Source of the DNA: Polyangiaceae bacterium
Lineage (GTDB): Bacteria; Myxococcota_A; Polyangia; Polyangiales; Polyangiaceae
NCBI GenBank assembly: GCA_016715885.1
Contig: JADJXL010000001.1
Coordinates: 124,001 to 188,000 of the forward strand
DNA: 64,000 nt
Direction of reading: 5' to 3'
In this document: one piece after another, positions 53,895-62,462 of the stretch
Position numbering within the stretch: the stretch's first letter is position 1
How the letters are laid out: every line of letters starts with the position of its first letter
Position numbers and translations under genes: made by a program
Notes under the pieces: model-generated
The model's input: the letters and a program-made list of their open reading frames with translations, nothing else
What the model was told of the DNA's origin: nothing
Database searches by the model: none

Positions 53895-54863
53895 ATGAAA
53901 ATCCCGTACGGAAACGCAGACTTCGCAAATATCCGCAGAAAACGATTCTATAACGGGTATCGTTTTTCCGAGGACGCCGAGGAGCGTGTCTTCAATTCGA
54001 GCATGGTGCTGTATTTCTTTCAACGTCTGACGAGCCGCGGTAAAATGCCCACCGACATGCTCGATCCCAACGCTCGTACCGATTACAGAAAGCTCCATCA
54101 ATTGTGGATGGCCACGGGGCCTGCCGCCCAGGAACGTCGCGCCGTACTCGAAAAGGTGCTCGACGAAGGCCATGTCTGGAGCGAGCTCGTCGAACACTTT
54201 GGTGTGAGCACGGCCTCCACCACCAGCCAGTTCGTGTCCCTCATGTATTATACCGGAATGCTCACCTTGAGCCCCGAGCCTCCGGACGTCAAAGAATACC
54301 GCTTCGAGCCGCCCAATCGCGTCATTCGAGAGCTCGCGTGGGAACATTACACCCGCTTGCTCGAAGACCTGGAAGGCCTGAGCCTCACCGATCACCCCGT
54401 CGGCGTGGGATTACGCGCCATGGCACGCGAAGGAGACATCGCCCCATTCATCGAGGTGTTTCGCAAAAATGTCCTCTCTGTGCTCGGATTGAAGGACTTG
54501 CGCCAATACAACGAACGATCGATGAAAATGCTGCTCATGGGGACCATTCTCATGTCCGGCATTTTTCACGTGCTCAGCGAAAAAGAATTCGCTCAGGGTT
54601 ACAACGATCTCTTCCTGAGCCCCATGCCCAACGTGCGGAATGCCAAATTCGCCTGGATGCTCGAATTGAAATATCTGACAGCCGCCGACAAAGGGAAGCT
54701 CGACGCGACCGTGGCCGACGCAGAGGCACAATTGCGCCGCTATTTGGCAGATCAGCACCTCGTCCCCATGTTCGCCAAAGGAATGCAACTGCGCGCAGGG
54801 ACTCTGGTTTTCATCGGTGGAAAAGAAGTCGAATGGCGCCCGCTCGCGACCGAAAATGCGTAG
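53895..54863 (+). CDS. AAA-ATPase-like/PD-(D/E)XK family protein lacking the ATPase core
   Basis: 322 residues. The first 20 (MKIPYGNADFANIRRKRF) match the start of the AAA-ATPase-like/PDDEXK_9 family, but the sequence then jumps to YNGYRFSEDAEERVFNSSMVLYFF, which normally follows about 230 residues later. The P-loop part is thus absent in one in-frame step. The C-terminal half keeps the nuclease-like region: YNDLFLSPMPNVRNAKFAWMLELKYLTAADKGKL, with D and ExK residues of the PD-(D/E)XK fold, and an end FAKGMQLRAGTLVFIGGKEVEW. It is probably inactive as an ATPase. A natural internal deletion or a cassette relic are both possible. Confidence 0.7.
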   Translation: MKIPYGNADFANIRRKRFYNGYRFSEDAEERVFNSSMVLYFFQRLTSRGKMPTDMLDPNARTDYRKLHQLWMATGPAAQERRAVLEKVLDEGHVWSELVEHFGVSTASTTSQFVSLMYYTGMLTLSPEPPDVKEYRFEPPNRVIRELAWEHYTRLLEDLEGLSLTDHPVGVGLRAMAREGDIAPFIEVFRKNVLSVLGLKDLRQYNERSMKMLLMGTILMSGIFHVLSEKEFAQGYNDLFLSPMPNVRNAKFAWMLELKYLTAADKGKLDATVADAEAQLRRYLADQHLVPMFAKGMQLRAGTLVFIGGKEVEWRPLATENA

Positions 54864-55150
54864 CATGGGGTCATTTGGGCGCAGACTCGTTCAGGGCGAT
54901 ATGCAGCCGGCAGTTCGAAAAGATTGACGAAAGCGCCTGCACAGCATTTTCTCGCATCGCAACGAAGCCGCTTTCGAGCGCCAGCATCATTTCCCCCAAC
55001 CCCGGAAGGTTCGGAGCGCGCTGTACCGGCGAAAGAATCGTCACCACCGAGCCATCGCAAAAATTTTGCTGAACATTTATTGGATGGCCTGCACCCAACG
55101 CCGCTCCGCGTCTTGATCTGTTCTTCCTGATGGTATGGAAGGAGCCTATT
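54864..55150. other. 287-bp gap before the repetitive surface lipoprotein
   Basis: No supported gene. A minus-strand frame (54871-55218) runs across but overlaps the start of the next gene and has no recognisable protein. The AAGGAG ribosome binding site of the downstream gene lies near 55138-55143, and its promoter should be in this gap. Confidence 0.35.
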
Positions 55151-58100
55151 ATGAAGTTGGATGCTCTCCGTTGTGGTCTTGCGTCAATCGCGTTCGTTTT
55201 TTCCGCTGCCGCCAGCACTGCGTGTGGGCCCGTCGTTACCTTTGGCCAAGGGCAGGGTCAAGGTGGTCAATCAGCGGGCGAAGGGGGCCAAGCTGGGCAA
55301 GCAGGTGCCGGGGGACAAGCGGGTGCCGGGGGACAAGCAGGTGCTGGGGGACAAGCAGGTGCTGGTGGGCAAGGGGGCGTAGGTGGCGCCGGGGGGCAAG
55401 CGGGCGCCGGGGGGCAAGCGGGTGCTGGCGGGCAAGGCGGCGTAGGTGGCCAAGGGGGCGTGGGTGGTGCCGGGGGACAAGGCGGTGCCGGGGGAGCTGG
55501 GCCATGCACGGATGGCCAAATGCAGCCTTGTTTTACGGGCGAACCCGCGACGCTAGGTGTCGGCCTGTGCCAGGCGGGGGCACAGACATGTGTCAATGGG
55601 ATGTTTGGCGCGTGTATTGGGGAAGTTACGGCGAAAGACGAAGTCTGCGACGGGCTCGACAACGATTGCAATGGTCTCATCGACGACGGCAATCCCGGCG
55701 GCGGTATGGTGTGCACGACGGGGCAACCAGGTGCGTGCGCAGCGGGAACGACGGCTTGTCAGAGTGGCCAAGTCATTTGCAATTCCAATACGACACCTTC
55801 ACCCGAAGCGTGCGATGGCGTCGACAACGATTGCAATGGAGCAATTGACGACGGCAATCCCGGCGGCGGTATGGTGTGCACGACGGGGCAGCCAGGTGCG
55901 TGCGCAGCGGGAACGACGGCTTGTCAGAGTGGCCAAGTCGTTTGCAATTCCAATACGACACCTTCACCCGAAGCGTGCGATGGCGTCGACAACGATTGCA
56001 ATGGCGCGATTGACGACGGCAATCCCGGCGGCGGCACGGCGTGCACGACGGGGCAACCAGGTGTGTGCGCAGCGGGAACGACGGCTTGTCAGAGTGGCCA
56101 AGTCATTTGCAATTCCAATACGACACCTTCACCCGAAGCGTGCGATGGCGTGGACAACGATTGTAATGGTCTCATCGACGACGGCAATCCCGGCGGCGGT
56201 ACGTCGTGCAATACCGGGCAGCCTGGTGTATGTGCATCGGGGACGACGACCTGCACGAGCGGCGCGGTCGAATGCGTGCCGGATGCCAGCAGCTCGCCGG
56301 AAGTCTGTGATGGCATCGACAACGATTGCAATGGTCTCATCGACGACGGCAATCCCGGCGGTGGTATGCCCTGCGGTCCATCGCTCGGTGCATGCACGAC
56401 GCAAGCGACATGCATCAATGGCGCATTGTCTTGTCTTGGGACGTTCGTGGGACCGGCGGGCGTGGGCGCGCCGGGCAATCCAGGTACGCAAGCGTTACCA
56501 TTGTCGACGATTACGGCGGCAATTGCAAATGCGGCGCTCATGGGTGGCGGCGCGGACGTGTGCATATGCGACACTGCTGCGCCAGGTCCGAGCGTTTATG
56601 AAGAAAACGTGACGATGGTCGAAGGGATCAGCGTCATTGGCGGCTACAATTGTGCCGATTGGTCTCGGGACATTGCCACGTACGTCACGACCATTCAAGG
56701 CCCCACGCCGCCAATGAATTACATTTCAGGTACGACTGTCACTTTCCCCGCTGGCATTACCTCACTCACGGCGCTCGACGGCATGACCGTCCTGGGCCCC
56801 TCTGTGATGCCTCTATCGGGGACTACATATTCGGCGGCCATCGCAGTGAAGAATTCCTCGCCTTCCTTGCTGGATGTGACGGCCAAGGGCGGATTCGCGG
56901 ACCAGTCGACCGGATTGAGCGTCTTTGTCAACAATGGTGGGACGGCGCCTCTCACAGTTACGGGTGGCACGTACGGGGCGGCGGCGGCCTTCGGCGCGAC
57001 CACGATACAGATTGCGGTAAGCTTGTACGGGGCTTCGGGCACGTTCACCAATGTCACGATGAAGGCAAACGGCTACGCAGATTCATCCATTGGCCTATCC
57101 TGTCATGATTGCGGTGCAACGACCATCACGGGAGGCTCGATTTCGGGAGGTACGTCAGCCAAGAGCGTTAATGGGCTGCAGGTGACGGGCAATGTCGCCG
57201 GATTCTTCACGACGAATACGAGTATTACTGCTGGTTCATCGAATGGTAGTGGCTTCGCGATTGGCGCGATGTTCGACAACTGCAATGGTTCGCCGACATT
57301 GACCGGTGTGGACATTCATGGCGGGATGACCAACCTGGGTTATACTTATGGCGTGTACTCGAGAGGCGCTCAGTGTGCACCGATCATTTCGGGCGGTACG
57401 GTGTATGGTGGTGAATTTGACAACTCTTGCACGGCAGTGGCATGTGGCGACAATTCGCTGTGCAACGTGACAAACTCAACAATTATCGGGAGTGCGGGTC
57501 AGACCTGCTCGAATGCATACGGCGTAGCGTGTGCGTCCGGTGGATGCGGCACGTTTTCAGGAAATACCATTGTGCCGGGAACGATACCCAGCATCAATGG
57601 GGTGGGGATCGGCGTCTACGTGTCCGGTAGCAATCCGACGTTCGACGGCAACGACATCATGGGTCCCGCGTGTGCGAAAGGAACAAAGAGCAATTACACA
57701 AAACTGTCCGCGGCCTACTTTATCAATTCGAGCTCGCTCCTGACCAACAACATTTTCCGCGAACAGCCATGTATTGGCCCGGTCGATGTCGTACGCTTCG
57801 ATGGCGCTTCGCCAATCATGCACAACAATACGATTCAGTTCAGCACGTGCAGCGGTTGCGACATCAAACGAGGGTTATTCGTTAATGGTGCAACCTCGGC
57901 GAGCGTGCGCAACAATATTTTCGTCAATGCGGGAACCGCTGACTTTGCCAATGGCTTCGCCGTCTACGAAGCCAATGCGCAGAGCGACTTGCAATTCTTC
58001 GAGAACAACGATCTCTGGGCGCCGAACGGTGGAACCCTTTACTTCGACGAGGGGTCGACGCCGCTCTTGCTCGCGGGCATCAATGCTCTAATGGGATCGG

Positions 58101-58270
58101 GCGGCAACATCAATGCCGATCCGCAGCTCGATGCGACGTTCCACATTTTGCCGACGTCACCGTGTCGCAATGCGGGGACGGCAACAGGCGCCCCGGCATT
58201 CGATTTCGACGGAGACTCGCGGCCCCAAGAAATGAGCTACGACATCGGGGCGGACGAGTACGTGCCCTGA
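55151..58270 (+). CDS. Large surface lipoprotein with collagen-like tract, MopE repeats and beta-helix-like body
   Basis: The start at ATG 55151 (MKLDALRCGLAS) follows AAGGAG by 7 bases and opens a signal peptide ending STAC. Then come about 70 residues of GGQAGAGGQAGAG/GGQGGVGG repeats. A Cys-rich linker follows and then MopE-type units with DNDCNG and DDGNPGGG motifs, several of them nearly identical in DNA (57-residue period). The last 550 residues are beta-rich, Gly/Ser/Thr/Asn-heavy (ITAAIANAALMGGGADVCICD, NVTMVEGISVIGGYNC), in the manner of right-handed beta-helix surface proteins. 1039 residues. Probably a surface-exposed calcium-binding structure. Confidence 0.85.
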   Translation: MKLDALRCGLASIAFVFSAAASTACGPVVTFGQGQGQGGQSAGEGGQAGQAGAGGQAGAGGQAGAGGQAGAGGQGGVGGAGGQAGAGGQAGAGGQGGVGGQGGVGGAGGQGGAGGAGPCTDGQMQPCFTGEPATLGVGLCQAGAQTCVNGMFGACIGEVTAKDEVCDGLDNDCNGLIDDGNPGGGMVCTTGQPGACAAGTTACQSGQVICNSNTTPSPEACDGVDNDCNGAIDDGNPGGGMVCTTGQPGACAAGTTACQSGQVVCNSNTTPSPEACDGVDNDCNGAIDDGNPGGGTACTTGQPGVCAAGTTACQSGQVICNSNTTPSPEACDGVDNDCNGLIDDGNPGGGTSCNTGQPGVCASGTTTCTSGAVECVPDASSSPEVCDGIDNDCNGLIDDGNPGGGMPCGPSLGACTTQATCINGALSCLGTFVGPAGVGAPGNPGTQALPLSTITAAIANAALMGGGADVCICDTAAPGPSVYEENVTMVEGISVIGGYNCADWSRDIATYVTTIQGPTPPMNYISGTTVTFPAGITSLTALDGMTVLGPSVMPLSGTTYSAAIAVKNSSPSLLDVTAKGGFADQSTGLSVFVNNGGTAPLTVTGGTYGAAAAFGATTIQIAVSLYGASGTFTNVTMKANGYADSSIGLSCHDCGATTITGGSISGGTSAKSVNGLQVTGNVAGFFTTNTSITAGSSNGSGFAIGAMFDNCNGSPTLTGVDIHGGMTNLGYTYGVYSRGAQCAPIISGGTVYGGEFDNSCTAVACGDNSLCNVTNSTIIGSAGQTCSNAYGVACASGGCGTFSGNTIVPGTIPSINGVGIGVYVSGSNPTFDGNDIMGPACAKGTKSNYTKLSAAYFINSSSLLTNNIFREQPCIGPVDVVRFDGASPIMHNNTIQFSTCSGCDIKRGLFVNGATSASVRNNIFVNAGTADFANGFAVYEANAQSDLQFFENNDLWAPNGGTLYFDEGSTPLLLAGINALMGSGGNINADPQLDATFHILPTSPCRNAGTATGAPAFDFDGDSRPQEMSYDIGADEYVP
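55284..55502 (+). repeat. Gly-rich (GGQAGAG)n tract
   Basis: Imperfect repeats of 21-27 bases encode G, Q, A and V in runs such as AGAGGQAGAGGQ and GVGGQGGVGG. Some of the same DNA stays open on the minus strand as Pro-rich frames; these are shadows. The tract is prone to slippage, so its length may differ between strains. Confidence 0.8.
55640..56370 (+). repeat. MopE-like DNDCNG repeats (about 171 bp)
   Basis: Five DNDCNG blocks with DDGNPGGG follow-ups recur every 57 residues, starting near 55659, 55830, 56001, 56157 and 56319. Three middle copies are almost identical in DNA sequence, indicating recent amplification. Each block has a calcium-loop-like acidic cluster and cysteines that could lock it. 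Confidence 0.85.
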
Positions 58271-58565
58271 ATGCGTGCCGATCGCGCTCGGGTCGATGCT
58301 ATATCCATAGGAGAGCCCGCTGACGATCCTGTATACGGGGAAACGGCATTGCCAAGCGCGATGATGCGCGGATCGCACGGCCCGCTCGACACGGCTGGCG
58401 AAAAGCGTCGCAAAGGTGGCGTCAGGGCTGACCGGCGGGCTGCGGGAAGCGCCGGGGTACGGGACACGCGTGGGGGGTGGCGTGTGATGGGGGCGTTGAC
58501 GCAAGCTAGGCGTGTTTGCTCCAGACTTGCCCAGCAGGAAAGGTTCGTGTATCGTCGTCGCCCCG
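58271..58565. other. 295-bp gap upstream of the ATPase gene
   Basis: Only long shadow frames. No clear promoter was identified. A plus-strand AGGAAAGG lies at about 58539, well upstream of the ATG chosen for the ATPase gene, so the start of that gene is less certain than usual. Confidence 0.3.
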
Positions 58566-59894
58566 ATGGGCAGTCCCCGCGTAAACAACCTCAACGATGC
58601 CTACGACATCTTCGATCCGCGCCCACTGCAATTCGCGGGTGGAGGCAGTGGGCCGACCGACGAGCGGTTTTACACCGAGCTCCCTCAGCCCGATGGATCC
58701 GCCCTGAGCGCGCTCGAACCGATGATGCATCTGCGACGGCGGTTGCTCAGCGGAAGTGGTCTTACCAAAGTCTTTCTGTCCGGACACGTGGGCAGCGGCA
58801 AGAGCACCCAAATCAACAAGCTCGCCGTGGACGAACGCATCACGCGCGCGTTCGAAGTCGTCTTGATGCGGCTCGAAAGCGAAGAATGGGACACCATCGA
58901 CGCAGCCCAAGTGCAATTCCGTATCGCAATGGCGCTCTACGAATGGGCCAATAAAAAAGGATTGCTCGACAAGCAAGTCACGAGCGGCGACAAGAAACCG
59001 CGGTGGAGAACGGTCTTCGAACAGCTCGAAAGCGCCATTTATGGGCCGACTGGCATCCAAGCCAAGGACGGCAAAATCGGGGTCGAATTCGACCTCGTCT
59101 TGTTCAAGCTCAAGGAAGAGCTCACGCTGAGCGAAGGGCGGCGCAAGCAACTGCGAGAAATCGGCGAGACGCAGCAGAGCTTGCTTCGGGATTTGATTGG
59201 GGCTCTCGTCAACGACATCGAAAACAAGCTATCCCAGCAAGGGCAGGGTCGAAGCTTGCTCCTGCTCGTGGACGACCTCGACAAGGTCGCGCGTGCCGAT
59301 AACCAGAAGGACATTTTCGAGCGCAATCTGCCCGGACTGCTCACGATGCCGCTGCGTGTCTTGTTCACGGTGCCGAGCGGCGTGTATTTTGGATCCACAC
59401 AATCCAATTTGCGCCAGCAGCTCGAATATTTGTATCCGATTCGAACGCTGAACAAGGCTCCGCATACGTTCGACCCCGAAGAAGCCTATTTCCCCGACCA
59501 TTTTCCTTTTTTCCAAACGCTCGTCCATTCGCGCGTCACGCCGTCGCTCGTCGAAGACGATGCCATTCGTTTGGCTTCGATTTATTCGGGTGGTGTGCTC
59601 CGTGAATTTTTTCATCTGCTGCGCGAAGCCATCCTCATTGCGGACTTTCACAAGGTTGGCGTCGTCGACAAGCGCACGATGATGGCTGCCATTACCGATG
59701 CGCGTCGTCGGGAAGCGCCGGGGCTTTACAGTCCCGACTTTGCCGCACTTTCGCATGTGCATCGGACCAATGATTTGTCGCGCGGTGAGGATCGGCGGTA
59801 TCTCGACGAGGGGCGGGTCATCGAATGCAACAACGGTCGGGTATGGTTCGAGGTGAATCCGCTCTTGTGGTCGATGCTCGAAGGGCGGGCGTGA
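58566..59894 (+). CDS. P-loop ATPase of KAP/STAND-like type
   Basis: 442 residues from the ATG at 58566 (MGSPRVNNLNDAYDIF); a GTG at 58512 would extend it by 18 residues. Walker A is VFLSGHVGSGKSTQINKLAV and Walker B is SLLLLVDDLDKVARAD, followed by LPGLLTMPLRVLFTVPSGVYFG as sensor-like region. The C-terminal part (DDAIRLASIYSGGVLREFFHLLREAIL) is helical and typical of NTPases that bind other proteins. No DNA- or membrane-binding domain is seen. The next gene begins 1 base after its stop, so an ATPase-TPR complex is expected, as in split NTPase defence or signalling systems. Confidence 0.85.
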   Translation: MGSPRVNNLNDAYDIFDPRPLQFAGGGSGPTDERFYTELPQPDGSALSALEPMMHLRRRLLSGSGLTKVFLSGHVGSGKSTQINKLAVDERITRAFEVVLMRLESEEWDTIDAAQVQFRIAMALYEWANKKGLLDKQVTSGDKKPRWRTVFEQLESAIYGPTGIQAKDGKIGVEFDLVLFKLKEELTLSEGRRKQLREIGETQQSLLRDLIGALVNDIENKLSQQGQGRSLLLLVDDLDKVARADNQKDIFERNLPGLLTMPLRVLFTVPSGVYFGSTQSNLRQQLEYLYPIRTLNKAPHTFDPEEAYFPDHFPFFQTLVHSRVTPSLVEDDAIRLASIYSGGVLREFFHLLREAILIADFHKVGVVDKRTMMAAITDARRREAPGLYSPDFAALSHVHRTNDLSRGEDRRYLDEGRVIECNNGRVWFEVNPLLWSMLEGRA

Positions 59895-59895
59895 C

Positions 59896-62033
59896 GTGAG
59901 CTCGGTCGAGCCAACGCGGCTCCTTTTGCGTGATACCGCGGAGCTCGACAAGATTGCTTTTGCATTGCGGGGCGGACGCACGGTCACGGCATTCATCGTG
60001 TGCCCGGCATCGTTGCGTGTGCCGGCATTGGAGCATCTGCGTACGCATGGCCGTACGTGGGTGATTCCGGACCCGTTCGAGCCTGCGGATGCGGCGGCAA
60101 TGCATGCGTGGCTCGTGGAGGCGAAGAGCAAGCCGCCGCGGGAAATCGTGTGCGTGGTGATTCCGCAAGCGGGTGGCCCGGTCTTGAATGCGCTCAACCT
60201 GCACCGGGAAAAGTTGCGTGAAGGAGCGTCGAAGTTGCTGTTCATCGAAGGGCCGGATGGACTGGCGGCGCTTCGCGCGCAGGGGCGGGATGCGTATGCA
60301 TTTCGAGATATCGTGGCGTATTTGATGGGGGAAATGGCGGCACCACCGCTTGCACCTGGAGAAGAGCCGGCCGAGTTGATTGAGGCGCGCGAACGGTATA
60401 CACGTGTGGTACGGGAACAGGTGGAGGCGACGGCGAAATTGGCGTTTGAAGTACGCGCGCGCGGTGATATCAACCAAGCCGAGCGTCTGCTCCGTTCAGC
60501 CTTGGGGCTCTTCACGGATGAATGGCTGCAAGACGACGAATTCGTTTGGCGGTACGCCCACTTGTGTTACGAGCTTGCGGCGGCGTTTGCCGCGCAAGGG
60601 TCGCTACGCTGAGGCCGTCTCACTGCCTCGACGCGTGGCCTAGCGCATCTCGACGGGACCGGTCACCAAGAAGGAAAGCATGGGCGTTTCATTTGCTGGC
60701 CATTCTGCTGGGTCCTTATGGCCGTGATCTCCCCAGCCTACGTCGCGCCCTCGCCATAGCGGACGAATTCCGTGGATTCGACGTTGGGCAAGTGCTTCTG
60801 AGTTTGGCGGAGTGGCACCGTCGATGTGGAAACGTCCGTGCGGCAAACAGCTACCTGCAGCAAACCGAAGCGGTATCGGCGGGCGCGCCATTTAACCGCG
60901 CCATCGATCTCCGCGTGCACGGCGAGCTCGCGAATACCATGGGACGCTTCGAATCCGCCGAGCTCGTAGCACGCGAGGCTGCGGAGATGTTCACCCAGGC
61001 CGGCGCAAGTCCTCTGTGGGCTCACGAAACGCTTGGGGAAGCGTTCTTTCTGCGTGGTGAAATGGACGCGGCTCGGCGCATCTTTACCTCGATGCTGCAA
61101 TCCGGCGCGGATCGCATGAGTACCGCTTTCGCACGCCTTCAACTGGCGCACGTCGCCATTGCCACCGGCGACGTCGAAGAAGGACTGGAAGCATTACGCG
61201 CGCTTGCCAAGGATGCGCTCGACGCAGGGGCCGATCGCGCGCATTACGACGCGCACGTCAGCCTCGTGGAGAGCCTTGTCGACCTGCACGAAGCAGGATG
61301 GCTTTCCGCCGATGAATTGGACCGCGCCATCACGGAGCTCGACGATGCCGAAGCGTTGTCGCGTGCTGCGTTTGGCACCGATCCGCCGTGGTACACCATT
61401 TTCTTTCCGCTTCGGCGCAGTGAATTGGTCGCATTACGTGCGCCTGCCGAGGCGCTCGCATTGTCCCAAACCGCGCTCGAACGCGCGCAGGCGTCGTGTC
61501 CCGAAATGGTGCCCGAAGCGGCGCGTGTGCATGGGCAGCACCTCATTCGAGCGGGACGCTACGAGGAGGCCCTGACCACGCTCGCATTGGCAGAAACGGC
61601 TGCGCAGCAAGAAGAACGCTTGAACGAATCGGCGTCCGCTCGACGTTGGGGCATTGTGGCCGCGGTCCTCGCGGGCATGCCGATTGCAGATGTCGAAGCG
61701 CGTGTCACGGCGCTGCGCGAGACGCTCGAATCGAGCGATTCGCCGCGCCTGAAAGCCGAGCAATTGCTGGACTTGGCGCGCGCATTGCCGGCCGCATCCA
61801 CCGTGCCCGATGCGCGCGTGCTCGCGGATGAAGCATTGGATCTTTTTGCGGCGATGCCTTATCCCGCAAAGCAAGCGCGCAGCATGGAAGTCGCCGGCGA
61901 CGTATTGGCGACGCGCGGCGATGCCGAAGGAGCGCGGCGGCGTTATCGCGCAGCGCTCGCCCTGTTGGAACGGTTCCAATTGCGTTTGTGTATCCCGTGC
62001 ATCGAAGCCAAGGCTGGGCCGGAAGGCCCTTGA
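59896..62033 (+). pseudogene. TPR protein with small N-terminal effector-like domain, frame broken twice
   Basis: GTG 59896 (MSSVEPTRLLLRDTA). The first 160 residues (REIVCVVIPQAGGPVLNALNLHREKLREG, LLFIEGPDGLAALRAQG) look like the N-terminal domain that precedes TPR arrays in many bacterial STAND-type partners. A TPR array follows (LGLFTDEWLQDDEFVWRYAHLCYELAAAFAAQG). Near 60600 and 60640 the frame moves twice: GRYAEAVSL must join RKAWAFHLLAILLG. The remaining frame to 62033 has TPR helices. Corrected length about 711 residues. Whether the two-step break is biological is unclear. Confidence 0.75.
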
Positions 62034-62049
62034 CACGGCGTCGGATTGC

Positions 62050-62385
62050 CGACTGGGCGCCGAGTTGCCCTTTCGATGGCGATCGGATGAGCAACTGGGC
62101 GACCGAAAAGGCTTCCGAGCACACAAGGGTGTCGCAACTGGGCGCCGAGTTGCCCTTTCGATGGCGATCGGATGAGCAACTGGGCGGCCGAAAATGCTTC
62201 CGAACACACAAGGGTATCGCAACTGGGCGCCGAGTTGCCCTTTCGATGGCGATCGGATGAGCAACTGGGCGACCGAAAAAGCTTCCGAGCACACAAGGGT
62301 ATCGCAACTGGGCGCCGAGTTGCCCTTTCGATGGCGATCGGATGAGCAACTGGGCGACCGAAAAAGCTTCCGAGCACACAAGGGG
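62050..62385. repeat. Four 85-bp tandem repeats with an embedded palindrome
   Basis: The unit GCAACTGGGCGCCGAGTTGC... recurs at 62052, 62137, 62222 and 62307, exactly 85 bp apart and almost identical. As 85 is not a multiple of 3 it is not a coding repeat. Each unit contains a near-perfect 20-bp palindrome around GGCGCC. It lies between the TPR gene and the next ATPase gene. It is not CRISPR-like, since the whole unit including the between-palindrome part is conserved. Confidence 0.9.
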
Positions 62386-62462
62386 GACGGCCGGTCGAGC
62401 CGGGACGAGTCGTTTTGCAGACGGCTTGACTTCCCTGCGCTGCTGCGGCTTAGTCTTCGGAG

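Noticed and set aside
55267..55716. Pro-rich minus-strand frames over the Gly-rich tract
   Set aside because: They are antisense to the collagen-like tract of the lipoprotein and have no start signal or domain.
62050..62385. Possible CRISPR array
   Set aside because: The whole 85-bp unit, not just a repeat with variable spacers, is conserved, and no cas genes are near.
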